Shown here: positions 1-8,500 of the stretch, piece after piece
Layout: every line of letters starts with the position of its first letter
Position numbering within the stretch: the first letter of the stretch is position 1
Source: an uncultured Lachnospiraceae bacterium
GTDB taxonomy: Bacteria > Bacillota > Clostridia > Lachnospirales > Lachnospiraceae
DNA length: 62,551 nucleotides
Reading direction: 5' to 3'
NCBI GenBank assembly: GCA_947648875.1
Contig: CANSPM010000018.1
Coordinates: forward strand, 1-62,551
Position numbers and translations under genes: made by a program
Notes under the pieces: model-generated
The model's input: the letters and a program-made list of their open reading frames with translations, nothing else
The model's database searches: none
What the model was told of the DNA's origin: nothing

Positions 1-3
1 GCA

Positions 4-66
4 AGCACACAGACCGGATGCATCCTGTCGGTCCGCGTTGGGCGTCCCGACAGGATGCAGTGTGCT
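4..66 (-). terminator. Large stem-loop at the left edge, probable terminator of the minus-strand gene
   Basis: A 13-bp perfect stem (19-31 with 47-59) is extended by a second 7-bp helix, AGCACAC (4-10) with GTGTGCT (60-66), leaving an 8-nt bulge on one side. It lies about 33 nt beyond the stop codon of the minus-strand membrane protein gene, so it probably ends that transcript. The expected U-tract on the minus strand would fall at or beyond the window edge and only TTGC is visible, so the terminator role is an inference from position. Confidence 0.5.
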
Positions 67-98
67 TTCCGGAGACGTGCCGCTTAGATATCCCGGTT

Positions 99-1013
99 TC
101 ACCTGTTTTTTTTCTTTGGAACAGGCTGTCTTAGCATGCGGCGTAGAGCGAAGGGCAGCAGCTCGTAAAGGAACAGAATCCGATCCAATGTGCAGTCAAA
201 GGGACGTGTGACACAGCGGTACACTCGACAGAAAAAGCGGTTGCACAGCTGGGCCCAGCGAATCCGCAGCCGCCGGAACCAGGAGATGTGTTCGGGACAG
301 ATGGGAGAGACAGGACAGCCGCAGCTGTAGCGGATATGCACCTGCATGCCGTGGCAGCAGCAGGAATACCGCAGGGACTTGTTTTCTTGACCGATACGGT
401 CAAGGGCTTCCAGGAACCGGTGCTGCATTTCCGCGCAGGGAAAGCCAATGGTTACTTCCAGAATCAGATGGTCTGGCTTTGTGAACCGGCCTACAAGAAA
501 AGCGGTGAGCCACCAGGTGGTGTGGGACATGGTGGCCAGCAGCTTTTCCCCGTGAAAGAGACGGAAGGTGACGGGCAATCTTTCACTGTCGGGTACGGCC
601 TGAAAATGAGCGGTGGCGCATTCTTCCGGCGACAGCAGGCGGTCGGCCTGATAGATGCCCACTTCGGCGCCGGTGTTGATGCCGTACTGGCCTTTCCACA
701 ACTCGATGAGCCAGGTGCGGCCGCAGTGGTTAAAATAGATCGGCAGCGCGTCAAACACTATGTGGAGACGCAGCGCGGCTTTGTCAAAGAACGCCGTATA
801 GCCCGCCTGGCGCTGCCAGGCGTCATTGCGTGTGGAGATCAGATCCTGGTCGCACACGTAATAGTATCCGAAGGGTTCCAGAATCGTGTCCAGAAGTTCC
901 TGCTTTTCCTGGCAGGACATGCAGCAGACCTTTTTAAGGGCTCTGCGCCTGCGCCAGAAGCAAAATCCCAGACATAAAACGATCAGCAGTAAAAAACCGA
1001 TGAAAAAATACAT
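99..1013 (-). CDS. Membrane-anchored DUF4474-like protein
   Basis: A 304-residue protein. The start chosen (ATG at 1013) has AGGAAA about 10 nt upstream and places one hydrophobic segment (about residues 1-20) at the N-terminus, followed by a basic RRRR stop-transfer patch, so it should be anchored with its bulk in the cytoplasm or as a signal-anchor protein. The frame stays open a further 110 codons upstream, but that stretch reads through the intergenic region and looks non-coding. The body has a Cys-rich patch near residue 30, aromatic-rich mid region and a basic C-terminus. It resembles the DUF4474 proteins common in Lachnospiraceae, whose function is unknown. It is divergent from the RNase H gene and alone on its strand here. 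Confidence 0.6.
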   Translation of the reverse strand: MYFFIGFLLLIVLCLGFCFWRRRRALKKVCCMSCQEKQELLDTILEPFGYYYVCDQDLISTRNDAWQRQAGYTAFFDKAALRLHIVFDALPIYFNHCGRTWLIELWKGQYGINTGAEVGIYQADRLLSPEECATAHFQAVPDSERLPVTFRLFHGEKLLATMSHTTWWLTAFLVGRFTKPDHLILEVTIGFPCAEMQHRFLEALDRIGQENKSLRYSCCCHGMQVHIRYSCGCPVSPICPEHISWFRRLRIRWAQLCNRFFCRVYRCVTRPFDCTLDRILFLYELLPFALRRMLRQPVPKKKNR

Positions 1014-1136
1014 AATGGGGAATTTCCTGTCATTTTTCTTACTATATTGTATGATGGGCGGGAAAATTGTGTGCGGAAAAAGTGGGGCAGGTATTGTACC
1101 ATGGGATGCAAAGGCAGCAATATTGCCGATTACTTC

Positions 1137-1201
1137 TTGTCCTGCCGATAAAAATATGATAATATATTCTACAGAGCCACAGCCTTCAGAGGGCAGTGGC
1201 T
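1137..1201 (+). promoter_or_regulatory. SigmaA-type promoter and leader hairpin of the RNase H gene
   Basis: TTGTCC (1137-1142), a 17-nt spacer and TAATAT (1160-1165) form a good vegetative promoter. The predicted leader carries a hairpin: AGCCAC (1175-1180) with GTGGCT (1196-1201), enclosing GCC/GGC across an A-A mismatch, followed by TTTGTGTT. It could be a weak attenuator or simply an mRNA-stabilising stem. The Shine-Dalgarno GGAGGCGGGG lies just after it. Confidence 0.5.
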
Positions 1202-1233
1202 TTGTGTTACAGATTTGTGTATTGGAGGCGGGG

Positions 1234-2028
1234 ATGGCGGCGAAGAAAGTGTATGCGGTGCGCAAGGGAAAAGTCACGGGGATACTGGACGATTGGGTTG
1301 CCTGCAAGGCGGCAGTGGACGGATATCCGGGGGCGGAGTACAAGAGCTTTAAGACCTTGGAGGAAGCCAGGGTTTATTTGGATGAAAATGCTGATCCGGC
1401 AGGCGGAGAGATGATGGCTGGCAGGAGCGCGGCAACGGGCGGAGACAGAACAGCCGTCACAAGCAGTGCCTCCGGAAAGAAGGCCAGGAGAGAAAACAAG
1501 CGGGAATTGCTGGACCGGGAGAAACGCCCTCTGGGGATGGGGGACCCCGACGGCGGATTGGTGGCCTATGTAGATGGCAGTTATGAGCATTCGCTCAGAA
1601 GATATGCCTTTGGCTGTGTATTTATTCTCCCTGACGATACAATTTATGTGGAAAACGGCGGCGGAAGCAATCCTGACACAGCACAGCTTCGGAACGTATC
1701 CGGTGAGATGCTGGGGGCCATGTTCGCGGTCAGATGGGCTATAAAGAACGGGTTTCAGGGGATCGAACTGCGCTATGACTATGAGGGCATTGAAAAATGG
1801 GTCACTGGCGCGTGGAAGAGCAAGACAGAGCTGACGCAAAAGTACGCGGAAGCTATGAGGCGGTGGATGGGCAGCATCCGGATACTTTTTACCAAGGTGG
1901 AGGCCCACACCCATGTATATTATAATGAACTGGCGGACCGGCTTGCGAAGGACGGGCTGGTGGAAAGGGAGAACATTCCCGAAGTATGGCTGATGGAGGA
2001 GATGGAGCCGTGGGCGAGTCGGAACTGA
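1234..2028 (+). CDS. rnhA: Ribonuclease H1 with N-terminal viroplasmin-type RNA/DNA-hybrid-binding domain
   Basis: A 264-residue enzyme that cuts the RNA strand of RNA-DNA hybrids. Residues about 1-50 match the Caulimovirus viroplasmin/RNase H1 hybrid-binding domain (KVYAVRKGKVTGI, then the KSFKTLEEA pattern). A variable basic linker follows, then the RNase H fold with the four acidic catalytic positions visible: VDGS (Asp), GEMLGAMFAV (Glu), RYDYEG (Asp) and NELADRLA (Asp). ATG 1234 was chosen because GGAGG sits 7-11 nt upstream; the frame extends much further upstream but into the leader and the opposite-strand gene. It precedes the pseudouridine synthase by 4 nt and probably shares its transcript. 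Confidence 0.88.
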   Translation: MAAKKVYAVRKGKVTGILDDWVACKAAVDGYPGAEYKSFKTLEEARVYLDENADPAGGEMMAGRSAATGGDRTAVTSSASGKKARRENKRELLDREKRPLGMGDPDGGLVAYVDGSYEHSLRRYAFGCVFILPDDTIYVENGGGSNPDTAQLRNVSGEMLGAMFAVRWAIKNGFQGIELRYDYEGIEKWVTGAWKSKTELTQKYAEAMRRWMGSIRILFTKVEAHTHVYYNELADRLAKDGLVERENIPEVWLMEEMEPWASRN

Positions 2029-2032
2029 GGGG

Positions 2033-2890
2033 ATGAGAGAAGCCTGTAAATTTTCCGGTAAAAACAGATTTGCAGCACAGCTTGAGGGATGCGGGAAAGA
2101 GGGAAGTTTGAAGAATACATTTTCCAATACCGATCGGCGCAGTGGCGCAGTTCGGCCTGCGGAAAGCAGGAAAGAGATAAGACTCAACAAATATTTGGCG
2201 GATCACGGCGTATGTTCCCGGCGGGAGGCGGATAAGCTGATTGAGCAGGGACGGGTTGCGGTAAACGGTCAGACCGCAGCACCCGGCTGTAAGGTCTCAG
2301 AGCGGGATGGCATAGCGGTGAACGGGAGAGTATTGCAGGGCAGGCCGCAGAAAGTGGTGTTGGCTTTTTACAAGCCGGTGGGGGTGACCTGCACGGAGCA
2401 GGACAGACATGCGGAGAAGATCATTAACGACTATGTAAAATATCCGGTGCGGGTCACATATGCGGGGCGTCTGGACAAGGACTCCGAAGGATTGCTGCTG
2501 CTCACCAACGACGGGGAGTTGATCGAGGCTGTCATGCGGGGCGCTCACAGACATGAAAAGGAATATATTGTCAAGGTCGACAAAGAGATAGACTCTTCCT
2601 TTTTTGAAAAAATGGCAGCGGGGGTATATCTGCCGGAACTGAGGCAGACCACCCGGCCCTGCGAAGTAAGACAGACGGGAAAATATACCTTTCAGATCGT
2701 TTTGACCCAGGGCCTTAACCGTCAGATCCGGCGGATGTGCAGGGTCTTCGGATATGAGGTAAAGCAGCTTAAACGAATAAGAGTCATGCATATCCGGCTG
2801 GAGAAGCTGGCGCCCGGAAAGTATCGGGAAGTGCAGGGGCAGGAATTGGAGCGGCTGTATCGGGAGGCAGGCCTTAATGTGCCGAAATGA
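2033..2890 (+). CDS. rluF: 23S rRNA pseudouridine synthase, RluF/RsuA family
   Basis: Isomerises a uridine of 23S rRNA to pseudouridine. The protein (up to 285 residues) has an S4 RNA-binding domain (IRLNKYLADHGVCSRREAD, about 49-67) followed by the RsuA/RluB/E/F catalytic domain with the active-site motif GRLDKDSEGLLLLTNDGEL, catalytic Asp148. The GRLDKDS form is typical of RluF (U2604) rather than RluB, though subfamily assignment is from motif only. The first 48 residues look unconserved, and the ATG at 2033 has its GAGGGG almost adjacent, so translation may start later, for example at TTG 2108, which has GAGGGA just upstream. It begins 4 nt after the RNase H stop. Confidence 0.82.
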   Translation: MREACKFSGKNRFAAQLEGCGKEGSLKNTFSNTDRRSGAVRPAESRKEIRLNKYLADHGVCSRREADKLIEQGRVAVNGQTAAPGCKVSERDGIAVNGRVLQGRPQKVVLAFYKPVGVTCTEQDRHAEKIINDYVKYPVRVTYAGRLDKDSEGLLLLTNDGELIEAVMRGAHRHEKEYIVKVDKEIDSSFFEKMAAGVYLPELRQTTRPCEVRQTGKYTFQIVLTQGLNRQIRRMCRVFGYEVKQLKRIRVMHIRLEKLAPGKYREVQGQELERLYREAGLNVPK

Positions 2891-2921
2891 AATCAGGTAT
2901 GGAAAGAAAGGGAAATGAATC

Positions 2922-4877
2922 ATGGCAGCAGAAAAGTTGGAGCGAATCAAAGAATTGACAGAGTTACTGGGCAGGGCTTCCAGGGCCTATTACGCCGAAG
3001 ACCGGGAGATTATAAGTAACTATGAGTATGACAGGCTCTATGACGAACTGGCGCGGCTGGAACAGGAGACCGGAATTGTCCTGGCGGGCAGTCCCACCCG
3101 GCATGTGGGGTATGAGGCTGTGGAAGAACTTCCCAAAGAGGCTCATGAATCGCCCATGCTCTCTTTGGATAAAACCAAGGACCGTGAGAAACTGCGCTCC
3201 TGGCTACAGGGACAGCCTGCGGTACTCAGCTGGAAACTGGACGGACTGACCATTGTTCTGACATATCGTGACGGAAAACTGGCAAAGGCGGTAACCCGAG
3301 GCAACGGAGAGGTGGGCGAAGTTATAACGGGCAATGCGAGGACTTTTATGAATCTGCCGATCAATATCGGCTTTCGGGGGGAACTGGTGCTTCGAGGTGA
3401 AGCGGTGATCAGTTATCCGGATTTTGAGCGGATCAACAGCCAGATTGAGGATGTGGATGCCAGGTATAAGAATCCCCGGAATTTGTGCAGCGGCTCCGTG
3501 CGTCAGCTGAATAATGAGATTACCGCGCGGAGACAAGTGCGTTTTGTGGCGTTTAATCTGGTTCGGGCGGAGGGCATGGATTTTGGAAATTCCAGGGAGG
3601 CGCAGTTTTCCTTCCTGGAAGAGCAGGGCTTTGAAGTGGTGCAGAGGGTTCTGGTGACGGAAGAGACCATTTTGGAGGCTATTGAGGATTTTGCCCGCCG
3701 GGTGGAGGAATATGAAATACCCTCGGACGGGCTGGTGCTGACCTATGAGGACATCGCCTATGGGCAATCTTTGGGGCGGACAGCCAAATTTCCCCGACAT
3801 TCCATCGCTTTTAAATGGGCGGACGAATTGCGGGAAACCACATTAAAGGAGATTGAATGGAGCGCCAGCCGGACGGGCCTGATCAATCCGGTGGCGATTT
3901 TTGAGCCGGTGGAACTGGAGGGGACTACGGTGAGCCGGGCCTCGGTACACAATATCAGCATTCTGCGGGGACTGAGACTGGGAATCGGGGACCGCATTAC
4001 CGTGTACAAAGCCAATATGATTATTCCACAGATCGCGGAGAATCTGACGGGGAGCGACAATGTGGAGTTTCCCAAAACCTGCCCTGTCTGCGGCGGCAGG
4101 ACGGAGATCCGCCAGGTGGCGGACGCTCAGAGCCTGTATTGCGTAAATGAGGACTGTGCCGCAAAGAAGATTAAGGCGTTTACCCTGTTTGTCAGCCGGG
4201 ACGCCATGAATATAGACGGTTTGTCAGAGGCAACGCTGGAAAAGTTCCTAAGCAGCGGCTTCTTGCATGAGTTTGCGGACCTGTACCATCTGGACCGCTA
4301 TCACCAGGAGATTACCTCCATGGAGGGTTTTGGGGAGAAATCCTACCAAAACCTGCTTGCCAGCATAGAGAAATCCCGTGAGGTCACGTTGCCCCAGGTG
4401 GTATATGCGCTGGGTATCGCCAATATCGGTGTGGCCAATGCCAAGATGCTGTGCCGGCATTTTGACTATGACATGGAACAGCTGATGCGGGCGGATGTGG
4501 AGGAACTGGGAGCCATAGAAGGTGTGGGAGAGGTGATTGCCACCGCTTTTGTGGAGTACATGCAGCGGGAAGAGAATGTGGAGAAAATCGGGAAGTTGAT
4601 GGAGGAACTGCGTATTCAGGCGGTGCAGGTGGCCGAGGAGCAGAATCTGGCCGGCAAAGGATTTTGCGTCACGGGGAGCCTGCGTCACTATGGCAGCCGT
4701 AATGAGTTAAAAGATGTGATCGAGCAGCGGGGCGGCAAAGTTACAGGCAGCGTAACCTCCAAGACGGAATGCCTGGTCAACAACGACATCGCTTCCAATT
4801 CATCCAAAAACAAGAAAGCCAAGGAATTGGGGATTCCGATCTTGACAGAAGAGGAATTTATGGCAAAATATTTGTAA
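2922..4877 (+). CDS. ligA: NAD-dependent DNA ligase
   Basis: Seals nicks in replication and repair using NAD+. The 651-residue protein has the full LigA layout: Ia domain (YY..DREIISNYEYDRLYDEL), adenylation domain with nucleotidylated Lys105 in WKLDG and the downstream LRGEAVI motif, OB fold, a four-Cys zinc finger (CPVCGG ... CVNEDC), helix-hairpin-helix repeats (GFGEKS, GIANIGVANA, GVGEVIA) and a C-terminal BRCT domain (GKGFCVTGSLRHYGSRNE). Length is slightly below the usual ~665-670. The Shine-Dalgarno is AAAGGGAAA before ATG 2922. It is co-directional with the two genes before it, with 31 nt between. Confidence 0.97.
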   Translation: MAAEKLERIKELTELLGRASRAYYAEDREIISNYEYDRLYDELARLEQETGIVLAGSPTRHVGYEAVEELPKEAHESPMLSLDKTKDREKLRSWLQGQPAVLSWKLDGLTIVLTYRDGKLAKAVTRGNGEVGEVITGNARTFMNLPINIGFRGELVLRGEAVISYPDFERINSQIEDVDARYKNPRNLCSGSVRQLNNEITARRQVRFVAFNLVRAEGMDFGNSREAQFSFLEEQGFEVVQRVLVTEETILEAIEDFARRVEEYEIPSDGLVLTYEDIAYGQSLGRTAKFPRHSIAFKWADELRETTLKEIEWSASRTGLINPVAIFEPVELEGTTVSRASVHNISILRGLRLGIGDRITVYKANMIIPQIAENLTGSDNVEFPKTCPVCGGRTEIRQVADAQSLYCVNEDCAAKKIKAFTLFVSRDAMNIDGLSEATLEKFLSSGFLHEFADLYHLDRYHQEITSMEGFGEKSYQNLLASIEKSREVTLPQVVYALGIANIGVANAKMLCRHFDYDMEQLMRADVEELGAIEGVGEVIATAFVEYMQREENVEKIGKLMEELRIQAVQVAEEQNLAGKGFCVTGSLRHYGSRNELKDVIEQRGGKVTGSVTSKTECLVNNDIASNSSKNKKAKELGIPILTEEEFMAKYL

Positions 4878-4885
4878 GACTTTTG

Positions 4886-4945
4886 CCTGTGGGCCAGGCA
4901 GGGGCCAATGTCAAACAGAGATGCCTTATTTGTTTTGCCCACAGG
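4886..4945. other. 60-nt stem-loop between ligA and metA
   Basis: CCTGTGGGC (4886-4894) pairs perfectly with GCCCACAGG (4937-4945), enclosing a 42-nt loop that itself contains a GGCC...GGCC self-complementary patch. It lies in the 148-nt ligA-metA gap. There is no U-run after either arm, so it is not a standard terminator, and it does not match the SAM-I riboswitch often found before methionine genes. Confidence 0.45.
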
Positions 4946-5025
4946 ATATGCTATGAAGGTATCCGGGGCGGCAGGGCATGGATGCCGCTGCTTACAGATT
5001 GGGTTAAGGAGAGGAGTATAGAATT

Positions 5026-5931
5026 ATGCCGATTAAGACACAGAGCGATCTGCCTGCGAAGGAGATCCTGGAAAATGAAAATATATTTGTGATGGATGAA
5101 AACCGGGCCATGCATCAGGATATCCGGCCCCTACAGGTTATGATCCTGAACATTATGCCCGTAAAGCAGGATACGGAATTGCAGCTTTTGCGGGCCCTGT
5201 CCAACACGCCTTTGCAGGTGGACGTTACTTTTCTGAACGTGAAGAGCCACATTTCCATCAATACCCCGGCCAATCATCTGAACAAATTTTATACTTCGCT
5301 GGACGAGGTGCGGGAGCGGAAGTTTGACGGGCTGATTATCACCGGAGCACCGGTGGAGGATATCACCTTTGAGGAGGTGGATTACTGGGAGGAAATCTGT
5401 GAGATCATGGACTGGGCGGAGAGCCATGTGACGTCCACATTACATATCTGCTGGGGGTCTCAGGCGGGACTCTACCATTATTATGGCATCAATAAACGCA
5501 AACTTCCGGAAAAGCTGTTCGGGGTGTATCCACACAGGGTATCCAACCGGAAGATTCCGCTGGTGAGGGGCTTTGACGATATTTTTCTGGCACCTCACAG
5601 CCGTCATACCGAGACTCCGGCGGCGGCTATCCATGCCTGTCCGGAGCTGACGGTGCTGGCGGAGGGCGAGGAGGCGGGGGTGTTTCTGGCCATCGCCCAG
5701 AACGGAAAGAAGATCTTTGTCAACGGTCATCCGGAGTATGACCGCTATACCTTAAACAACGAATATCATAGGGATCTGGACAAGGGGCTGCCCATCCAGG
5801 TGCCATACAACTATTATCCGGATGACGATCCCGAACAGAGACCTCTGCTGCAATGGCGCTCCCACAGCAACAATCTGTATAGCAACTGGCTCAATTATTA
5901 CGTGTACCAGGTGACGCCTTACGACCTGTAG
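5026..5931 (+). CDS. metA: Homoserine O-acetyltransferase (MetA type)
   Basis: Acylates L-homoserine at the first committed step of methionine synthesis. The 301-residue protein matches the MetA family, with catalytic Cys142 (HICWGSQ), His235 and Glu237 (NGHPEYD). Position 111 is Glu in GAPVED. In this family Glu at 111 (as in Bacillus cereus MetA) goes with acetyl-CoA use, while Gly there goes with succinyl-CoA, so acetylation is the expected activity despite the common name homoserine O-succinyltransferase. ATG 5026 has GGAGAGGAG upstream. No recognisable SAM riboswitch or T-box precedes it. Confidence 0.93.
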   Translation: MPIKTQSDLPAKEILENENIFVMDENRAMHQDIRPLQVMILNIMPVKQDTELQLLRALSNTPLQVDVTFLNVKSHISINTPANHLNKFYTSLDEVRERKFDGLIITGAPVEDITFEEVDYWEEICEIMDWAESHVTSTLHICWGSQAGLYHYYGINKRKLPEKLFGVYPHRVSNRKIPLVRGFDDIFLAPHSRHTETPAAAIHACPELTVLAEGEEAGVFLAIAQNGKKIFVNGHPEYDRYTLNNEYHRDLDKGLPIQVPYNYYPDDDPEQRPLLQWRSHSNNLYSNWLNYYVYQVTPYDL

Positions 5932-6021
5932 GAAATGCCGAAAAATGCCATAGACGTGAGGTGAGAATATATAAGTCAAGCGGGAGACAGGGAGATAATT
6001 TCTGTAATACGAGTGAGAGCA

Positions 6022-6086
6022 GAATGTGGCGAAAGCCGCCATTCCTTCTTTAGGTGAGGGACAGATAGCAAAGTTTGTCTCTTACC
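6022..6086 (+). terminator. Two hairpins after metA, probable transcription end
   Basis: First hairpin: GAATG (6022-6026) and GGC close on a GAAA tetraloop with GCC and CATTC (6040-6044), followed by CTTCTTT. Second hairpin: GGTGAGGGACA (6053-6063) with TGTCTCTTACC (6076-6086), 11 bp including two G-U pairs, followed by CGATTTTAT. Together they mark the edge between the GC-rich metA region and the AT-rich gene that follows. Neither has an ideal U-tract. Confidence 0.45.
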
Positions 6087-6123
6087 CGATTTTATAAATA
6101 ATAAAAGGTTTGGAGGTCAAAAA

Positions 6124-6873
6124 ATGATAACGGATTACATTTTTGGAAAAGTGGCAGACGCCGGAGTTGAAAAGGTTAAAGAGTGGATGAATGAAGACAA
6201 GGCTCAAAAAATATTGTTGAAATGTTTTATGGGTTGTTATGAAAAGAATAAAGAGATTATGAATGTGGATAAAAATCTTATTATGTCTATTGATAGCAAT
6301 AAGATTAAGCCCAACAGCAGGCCTGAAGAAATTATTAATAATATAAGTGATGTATGCGATAAATGCATTTTGGTGGATGATTTATATAAGCGTAAATCCA
6401 TTGAAATAGAAATTGTATATGATTACCTAAAAGAAGCATCGGAGGACTTATTGGAGCTGCATCATGTGGACGAGGATATTCATAAGGTTCAGGATGAGGT
6501 ATTGAAAACCGGAGAGATGATCAAGAGCCAACACAAAATGGTGTCAAAAGAAATAGCGAAGATATACGAAGCATTAAAACAAGATATATTACCGTTACTA
6601 TACTTTGCGGACGAATTGAACAATAGCAGAGTATATTGCTTTATCGTATTAAAAGTAAATAGAACAGTTGAAGATTATATTATGGAAGAAATAGAAGAAA
6701 ATATAGGTTTTGGTGCGGAATACAAATTTTATGAGTCGGATGGGTTCGACTGTGTAGAGGTTGTTTTTTTAGATCCTGTATGTCAAAAAGATTTAAGGGA
6801 ATATTTGAAAGTGTTGGATCAATTCTTTTCAGAAAATGGTATTGGCATATATGGCATATTCACACATCAATAA
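6124..6873 (+). CDS. Hypothetical AT-rich gene, possible accessory or defence-related protein
   Basis: A 249-residue protein I do not recognise. ATG 6124 follows TTTGGAGGTC, a good Shine-Dalgarno. The N-terminus (DYIFGKVADAGVEKVKEW, then a helical, Lys/Asn-rich stretch) has the look of the N-terminal helical regions found ahead of STAND/NACHT-type proteins, but no P-loop or nuclease motif follows. The middle is strongly helical and charged (about 95-160) and the C-terminal 80 residues look like a small alpha/beta domain. Its base and codon use (A/T-ending codons, Lys, Ile and Asn rich) differ sharply from the GC-rich neighbours, suggesting recent transfer. Function unknown. Confidence 0.75.
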   Translation: MITDYIFGKVADAGVEKVKEWMNEDKAQKILLKCFMGCYEKNKEIMNVDKNLIMSIDSNKIKPNSRPEEIINNISDVCDKCILVDDLYKRKSIEIEIVYDYLKEASEDLLELHHVDEDIHKVQDEVLKTGEMIKSQHKMVSKEIAKIYEALKQDILPLLYFADELNNSRVYCFIVLKVNRTVEDYIMEEIEENIGFGAEYKFYESDGFDCVEVVFLDPVCQKDLREYLKVLDQFFSENGIGIYGIFTHQ

Positions 6874-6948
6874 ATTTCGCTGTATTCGCGTTTTCATGCG
6901 GAGATTAAAAAAACGGTGTAAAATGTTTTATTGCTTCAAGCGATATCT

Positions 6949-7027
6949 GACCGGGAAAGAAATCCGCGGAGGAGGGCTGGAAGGATATGGCGTCCGTCCG
7001 GCCCTGGTGGTGGATTTGCGTCTGGTC
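6949..7027 (+). promoter_or_regulatory. Structured leader upstream of the small acidic gene
   Basis: Nested complementary segments: GACC (6949-6952) with GGTC (7024-7027), AAATCC (6960-6965) with GGATTT (7012-7017), and AGGGC-T-GGA (6973-6981) with TCC-G-GCCCT (6997-7005). All lie in one stem with internal loops. A U-rich stretch (ATTTTATTTTTT) and then the Shine-Dalgarno TAGGAGGAT of the gene at 7067 follow. This looks like a folded 5' leader, possibly an attenuator. It does not match a riboswitch class I can recall. Confidence 0.45.
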
Positions 7028-7066
7028 GCATTCCACGGGGATTTTATTTTTTAGGAGGATAAAAAC

Positions 7067-7471
7067 ATGAAAAATTTCCAAAACTATACCCCTGAGAAGT
7101 ATGCGATGCCGGATTATGAGCAGATTGAAGAGGGGATCTACCGGACAAAAGATCCCTATGGGGTCATGCTGGAAGAAATCTACGTGACGTCTTTGACTTT
7201 CGAGCAGGAGCCGGAGTGTTACGGAGAGGAAGAGGGATGCCCGATGTATATTTCCCAGGTGCCCTTTGAGAGTCTGTTGGATGAATATTCTCTGTTTGTC
7301 ACGGATTTCTATGCGTCTCTCAATGAGAAAAGCGATACCATATGTTATCAGGAGTTCGGCTCCGGGGAGATCGAGAATATCCGGAAACTGCGGGCTGTAA
7401 TCGGCAGGCGCGTATATGCCAGGCCCTATGAGGAGGATGGCGAGGAGTATTACTATCTGGTGATAGAGTAG
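7067..7471 (+). CDS. Small acidic protein of unknown function
   Basis: A 134-residue protein with a very strong Shine-Dalgarno (TAGGAGGATAAAA) before ATG 7067. It is markedly acidic, with runs such as CYGEEEGC and RPYEEDGEEYYY, few basic residues and no membrane segment. No motif is recognised. GC content is back to that of the surrounding chromosome, unlike the gene before it. Its acidity could suggest a protein or nucleic-acid mimic, but that is speculation. It is 48 nt ahead of the choloylglycine hydrolase gene and may share its transcript. Confidence 0.75.
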   Translation: MKNFQNYTPEKYAMPDYEQIEEGIYRTKDPYGVMLEEIYVTSLTFEQEPECYGEEEGCPMYISQVPFESLLDEYSLFVTDFYASLNEKSDTICYQEFGSGEIENIRKLRAVIGRRVYARPYEEDGEEYYYLVIE

Positions 7472-7519
7472 GGGAACTTAAAATCGCGGGGTTGCAATTT
7501 TTTGTCAGGAGGTATCAGA

Positions 7520-8500
7520 ATGTGTACAGCGGCAACTTATCAGACCAGGGATTTCTACTTTGGCCGCACTTTGGATTATGATTTTTCCTACGGCGAGGAG
7601 GTGGTGATCACTCCCCGCAGTTTTCCGCTGGTATTTCGTTTTCAGAAAACCATGGAAAGTCATTATGCCATGATCGGTGTAGCTCATATGGCAGAGGGCT
7701 GTCCGCTGTATTATGAGGCGGTGAACGAGAGAGGACTGGGGATGGCGGGACTGAATTTCGTGGGAAACGCGGTCTACAGGGAAGAACAGCCGGACAGGGA
7801 CAATGTGGCTACTTTTGAGTTTATTCCCTGGATCTTGGGCCAATGCGCCACGGTGAGGGACGCCAGAGTCCTGCTGGAGAAAATAAACCTGACAAACACC
7901 TGTTTTCAGAGAGAGCTCCCGACGGCGCAGCTGCACTGGCTGATTGCGGACCGCAGCGGGGCTGTCACGGTGGAATCCGTGGCGGAGGGCATTCGGGTCT
8001 ATGACAATCCGGTGGGGGTGCTGACCAATAATCCGCCCTTTGATATACAGCTGTTTTCGCTGAATCATTACATGCATCTGTCGCCCGGGACGCCGCGGAA
8101 TCTTTTTTCGGACAGGCTGGATTTGCGCTGCTATGGCCGGGGGATGGGGGCCCTGGGACTTCCGGGGGATCTGTCTTCCCAGTCCCGTTTTGTCAGAGCT
8201 TCTTTTGTGAAGATGAACTCGGTCTCCGGCGACAGTGAGACCGAGAGCGTCAGTCAGTTTTTCCACATTCTGAATGCAGTGGATCAGCAGAGAGGCTGCT
8301 GCGAAGTGGAAGAGGGAAAATATGAGATTACCATTTATACCTGCTGCTGTAATGCGGACAGGGGGATATTCTATTATACGACCTATGACAATCACCAGAT
8401 CACGGCGGTGGACATGGGACGGGAGAATCTGGATGCCGCGGAACTGATCCGTTTTCCCATGATCCGGGAAGAGCAGATACGGGTGCAGAATCAGAAGTGA
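7520..8500 (+). CDS. Choloylglycine hydrolase family protein (bile salt hydrolase-like)
   Basis: An Ntn-type amidase that would release glycine or taurine from conjugated bile salts in the cytoplasm. ATG 7520 is chosen because CAGGAGG lies 8 nt upstream and because it puts Cys at position 2, where Met removal exposes the nucleophile. Other catalytic positions of the family are visible: Arg16 and Asp19 (GRTLDYD), Asn80 (AGLNF), Asn170 (VLTNNP) and Arg223 (SRFVRASF). At 326 residues it has normal family length, and many blocks (GLPGD, FFHILN, IYYY/IFYYTTYDN) agree with the Clostridium perfringens enzyme as I remember it. Bile-salt versus penicillin V preference cannot be settled from motifs alone. 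Confidence 0.88.
   Translation: MCTAATYQTRDFYFGRTLDYDFSYGEEVVITPRSFPLVFRFQKTMESHYAMIGVAHMAEGCPLYYEAVNERGLGMAGLNFVGNAVYREEQPDRDNVATFEFIPWILGQCATVRDARVLLEKINLTNTCFQRELPTAQLHWLIADRSGAVTVESVAEGIRVYDNPVGVLTNNPPFDIQLFSLNHYMHLSPGTPRNLFSDRLDLRCYGRGMGALGLPGDLSSQSRFVRASFVKMNSVSGDSETESVSQFFHILNAVDQQRGCCEVEEGKYEITIYTCCCNADRGIFYYTTYDNHQITAVDMGRENLDAAELIRFPMIREEQIRVQNQK

Noticed and set aside
1014..1343. Upstream extension of the minus-strand membrane protein by 110 residues
   Set aside because: It crosses the divergent promoter and leader of the RNase H gene, has no family look, and the ATG at 1013 has its own ribosome site.
4878..5025. SAM (S-box) riboswitch or T-box before metA
   Set aside because: Region is short and lacks the conserved S-box core and the T-box GGTGG sequence.
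6836..7054. 72-codon plus-strand ORF between the AT-rich gene and the acidic gene
   Set aside because: Overlaps the end of the previous gene in another frame, no ribosome site, and runs through the structured leader.
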